Source of the DNA: CAUZIZ01 sp965219855
Lineage (GTDB): Bacteria > Acidobacteriota > UBA6911 > RPQK01 > JAJDTT01
Direction: 5' to 3'
DNA: 64,000 bases
NCBI GenBank assembly: GCA_965219855.1
Contig: CBDCOR010000021.1
Coordinates: 558,001 to 622,000 of the forward strand
Below are positions 62,151-64,000 of the stretch, piece after piece. Under the pieces are notes generated by a model, which worked only from the letters and a program-made list of their open reading frames with translations, did no database searches and was not told the DNA's origin. The position numbers and the translations under genes were made by a program. Each line of letters starts with the position of its first letter. The stretch's first letter is position 1.

Positions 62151-64000
62151 GTGTCCGTTCGTATAGGGCAGGGTTCGATTCGTCCAAGGCGGCCCTTCCA
62201 CCCCACCATTGGGATTCTCAACTGTCTTGGGGCCCTCTTTCTCTTCCTCCAACCAATCATCGCCCAGGTCGATACCTGTGCCCTGCTTGGAATCGCCCTC
62301 GACTCGCAGTCGCAGGGAATCGAAAACGCCGAGTTGACAATCCTGCGGATCGGAACCAACGAAAGCTTTCATGCCCTCACCGATGAAAGAGGAGACTACC
62401 GGATGGGGGGACTCCCAGTCGGAGAGTATCGTCTTCGGTTGGAGCACGTCAGCTTCAGGACGGAGATTCGGAGGGGCGTCGTCCTGCAGCTAGGCCAGAC
62501 TCACCGACAAGACTTCCTGCTGCGAGCGGGAGCTCCCACGGACGTCTTTGAAACCGAAGCGCAAACCTCGCTCCTTAATTCCGAGAAAGCAGAGATGGGC
62601 CAGGTAATCGACCGGGAACAGCTGGAAGACATGCCGATCAACTCTCGCGACTTTACCGAGTTGGCCACCCTGGCGCCCGGAACCGCCCCTGCCAGCACTA
62701 CTAGCAGTTTCAGCAGTGCCTTGGGAAACATCCGGGTCGGAGGGATGAGAGCGCGCGACAACATCACTTACGTCGACGGCTCCATCGTTCCCCCATTCTC
62801 GAATTTCAAACCCAGCGTGGACGCACTTCAGGAGTTCGAGGTCAAGACGGGACTTTATGGCTCCGACTACGGAATACTGCCGGGCGGACAGATTGTCGCG
62901 GTGACGAAGAGTGGAGGAAATGAAATTCACGGCAACGTCTTCTGGTTTCACCGCAATGACAACCTCGACGCCCGCAACTTCTTCGAACACGAAAAACAGG
63001 AGTTCAAACGGAACCAGTTGGGGGGAACCCTGGGGGGACCGGTCTACCTACCCGGATTGATCAAGGGAAAGGACACCGCCTGGTTCTTCGCCTCCTACCA
63101 GCTCGAGTCGGTCCGCGAGATTCGTCCGCTGACGGGCGTTGTGCCCACTGCGCAGGAGAAGATCGGACACTTTCCGAGCACGATTCTAGATCCACTCAGC
63201 GGCAACCCGTTTCCCAACAATATCATTCCCCAAGATCGCTTTGATCCAGTCTCGAGGAAGCTGCTGACCTTCTGGCCGGCCCCCAACACTCCGGGAGCCT
63301 TGAACTACACCAGCCCCGACTCCAGCGCTCCCTTCGACAATCCCCAGCTGATCGCTCGGCTGGACTTCAAGACGTCGGAGACGAGCAAGTGGTCGGGACG
63401 CTTCCTTTGGAACTCGGCCCCTTACCTGAGCATCCGTCCCTTTTCTGAGTTCTCCTCGACCCAGCCACTGCATACCTACGGGCAATCCATCTCCAACCAG
63501 CGAAGCTTCTCCTCGGGCATCCAGAACGTGACCAGCTTCCATTGGAGTCGACGACCCTATGATGCGGGAATCTCCAACCCCAAGACCGAGGTTGTCCAAG
63601 GCCTGGGTGTACCTGAGCTAGTGAAGGAAGAGATAGACCAGACAGGTGTCCCCACGATCGAGATCCAGGGCTTTACGGGCATCGGAGACATTTCGCTGTT
63701 AGGTCAGAGCGTCACCGGAAACTGGCAGGTCAAGGACGACATCGCCTTTCAAAAGGGCAGACACAGCATCAAGGCGGGAGTAGAGTTCAGACAGCACTAC
63801 CTTTTTCTGGCGATGGACAGGCGTTCCCGGTTCGACTTCTTCGACCGTTACACCGGCAACGGATTCGCCGACTTCTTACTCGGCCATCCGGCGCGTTCCA
63901 CCTCTGGAGGTGAGTCTCTGCGAGGAAATCTTCATCAGAACAGCTTGTATTGGTACCTGCAGGACAACTGGAGGCTGAGCCCCACTCTGACCCTCACCAT
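62151..64000 (+). CDS. TonB-dependent receptor, Oar-like, cut by window edge
   Basis: About 616 residues are visible and the frame is open to the window end. The GTG at 62151 is the best start found; a hydrophobic stretch (IGILNCLGALFLFLQPIIAQ) would be the signal. Residues 45-125 form a carboxypeptidase-regulatory-like domain (GIALDSQSQGIENAELTILR, VGEYRLRLEHVSFRTEIRR). Then comes the plug (MPINSRDFTELATLAPGT, VGGMRARDNITYVDGS, LQEFEVKTGLYGSDYG, GGQIVAVTKSGGNEIHGNVF), and the start of the barrel (ARLDFKTSETSKWSGRFLWN, HSIKAGVEFRQHYLF). This layout is a hallmark of acidobacterial outer-membrane transporters, often for large oligosaccharides or peptides. Confidence 0.9.
   Translation, partial: MSVRIGQGSIRPRRPFHPTIGILNCLGALFLFLQPIIAQVDTCALLGIALDSQSQGIENAELTILRIGTNESFHALTDERGDYRMGGLPVGEYRLRLEHVSFRTEIRRGVVLQLGQTHRQDFLLRAGAPTDVFETEAQTSLLNSEKAEMGQVIDREQLEDMPINSRDFTELATLAPGTAPASTTSSFSSALGNIRVGGMRARDNITYVDGSIVPPFSNFKPSVDALQEFEVKTGLYGSDYGILPGGQIVAVTKSGGNEIHGNVFWFHRNDNLDARNFFEHEKQEFKRNQLGGTLGGPVYLPGLIKGKDTAWFFASYQLESVREIRPLTGVVPTAQEKIGHFPSTILDPLSGNPFPNNIIPQDRFDPVSRKLLTFWPAPNTPGALNYTSPDSSAPFDNPQLIARLDFKTSETSKWSGRFLWNSAPYLSIRPFSEFSSTQPLHTYGQSISNQRSFSSGIQNVTSFHWSRRPYDAGISNPKTEVVQGLGVPELVKEEIDQTGVPTIEIQGFTGIGDISLLGQSVTGNWQVKDDIAFQKGRHSIKAGVEFRQHYLFLAMDRRSRFDFFDRYTGNGFADFLLGHPARSTSGGESLRGNLHQNSLYWYLQDNWRLSPTLTLT

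Overview
The window looks like accessory chromosome from a member of the Acidobacteriota, or a close relative with a similar lifestyle. The main clue is the incomplete gene at the right edge: a TonB-dependent receptor with an N-terminal carboxypeptidase-regulatory-like domain and an Oar-like plug, typical of Solibacter-type Acidobacteria. Supporting clues are cytochrome-c/PSD proteins (DUF1549/DUF1553, DUF1587-1592-1588-1585) paired with Tat-exported DUF1501 and DUF1552 proteins, several Tat-signal Gfo/Idh/MocA oxidoreductases, an ManD/RspA-like enolase-superfamily dehydratase, amidohydrolases, and a fragment of a bacterial Ser/Thr kinase. No rRNA, tRNA, CRISPR array or prophage was seen.

Layout. 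0.6-7.8 kb: an operon of PSCyt/PSD1 protein, DUF1501 protein, sorbosone-dehydrogenase-like protein and a frameshifted MFS transporter. 8.7-11.4 kb (minus): mocA-coxE-coxD-like maturation genes without the dehydrogenase they would serve. 11.8-13.6 kb: a group II intron-type reverse transcriptase. 13.8-16.8 kb: gene remnants, an ABM protein, a MEDS-domain protein and a sigma-54 regulator with an internal deletion. 17-32 kb: a heavily rearranged zone with an IS21 element inside an alcohol dehydrogenase, two IS1380-type copies inside two other genes, and several decayed genes. 32-43.3 kb: catabolic genes (amidohydrolases, Rieske protein, kelch protein, ManD-like dehydratase) and a second PSD/DUF1552 pair. 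43.5-49.6 kb: two tandem copies of one IS sharing target duplications, then an IS1634-type element inside a lamin-tail-domain gene. 50-58 kb: oxidoreductases, an acetoacetate-decarboxylase-like enzyme, a short-chain dehydrogenase, a large unassigned ORF with a winged-helix-like C-terminus, a TIM-barrel protein, a VOC protein and a RidA protein. 58.8-64 kb: a SelD fusion, a Bcp peroxiredoxin and the TonB-dependent receptor.

The strongest unexplained signal is a set of short foldback repeats (called A, B, C and D here) lying between genes, nested in or abutting each other, and in two cases supplying the stop codon of a neighbouring gene. Two C copies share a 103-nt core of identical length. Its long stem changes by compensatory base pairs while its internal sequence is conserved, yet the inverted repeats at the element ends are unrelated. 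This is what a structured RNA (or folded single-stranded DNA) module carried by different non-autonomous elements would look like. The A family also shows compensatory pairs.

Four IS insertions can be undone by eye: removing the element and one target duplication restores the host reading frame exactly. At least six other genes are broken by one-base changes in homopolymer runs. This pattern could be read error or slow decay, and it should be settled before those genes are called dead.
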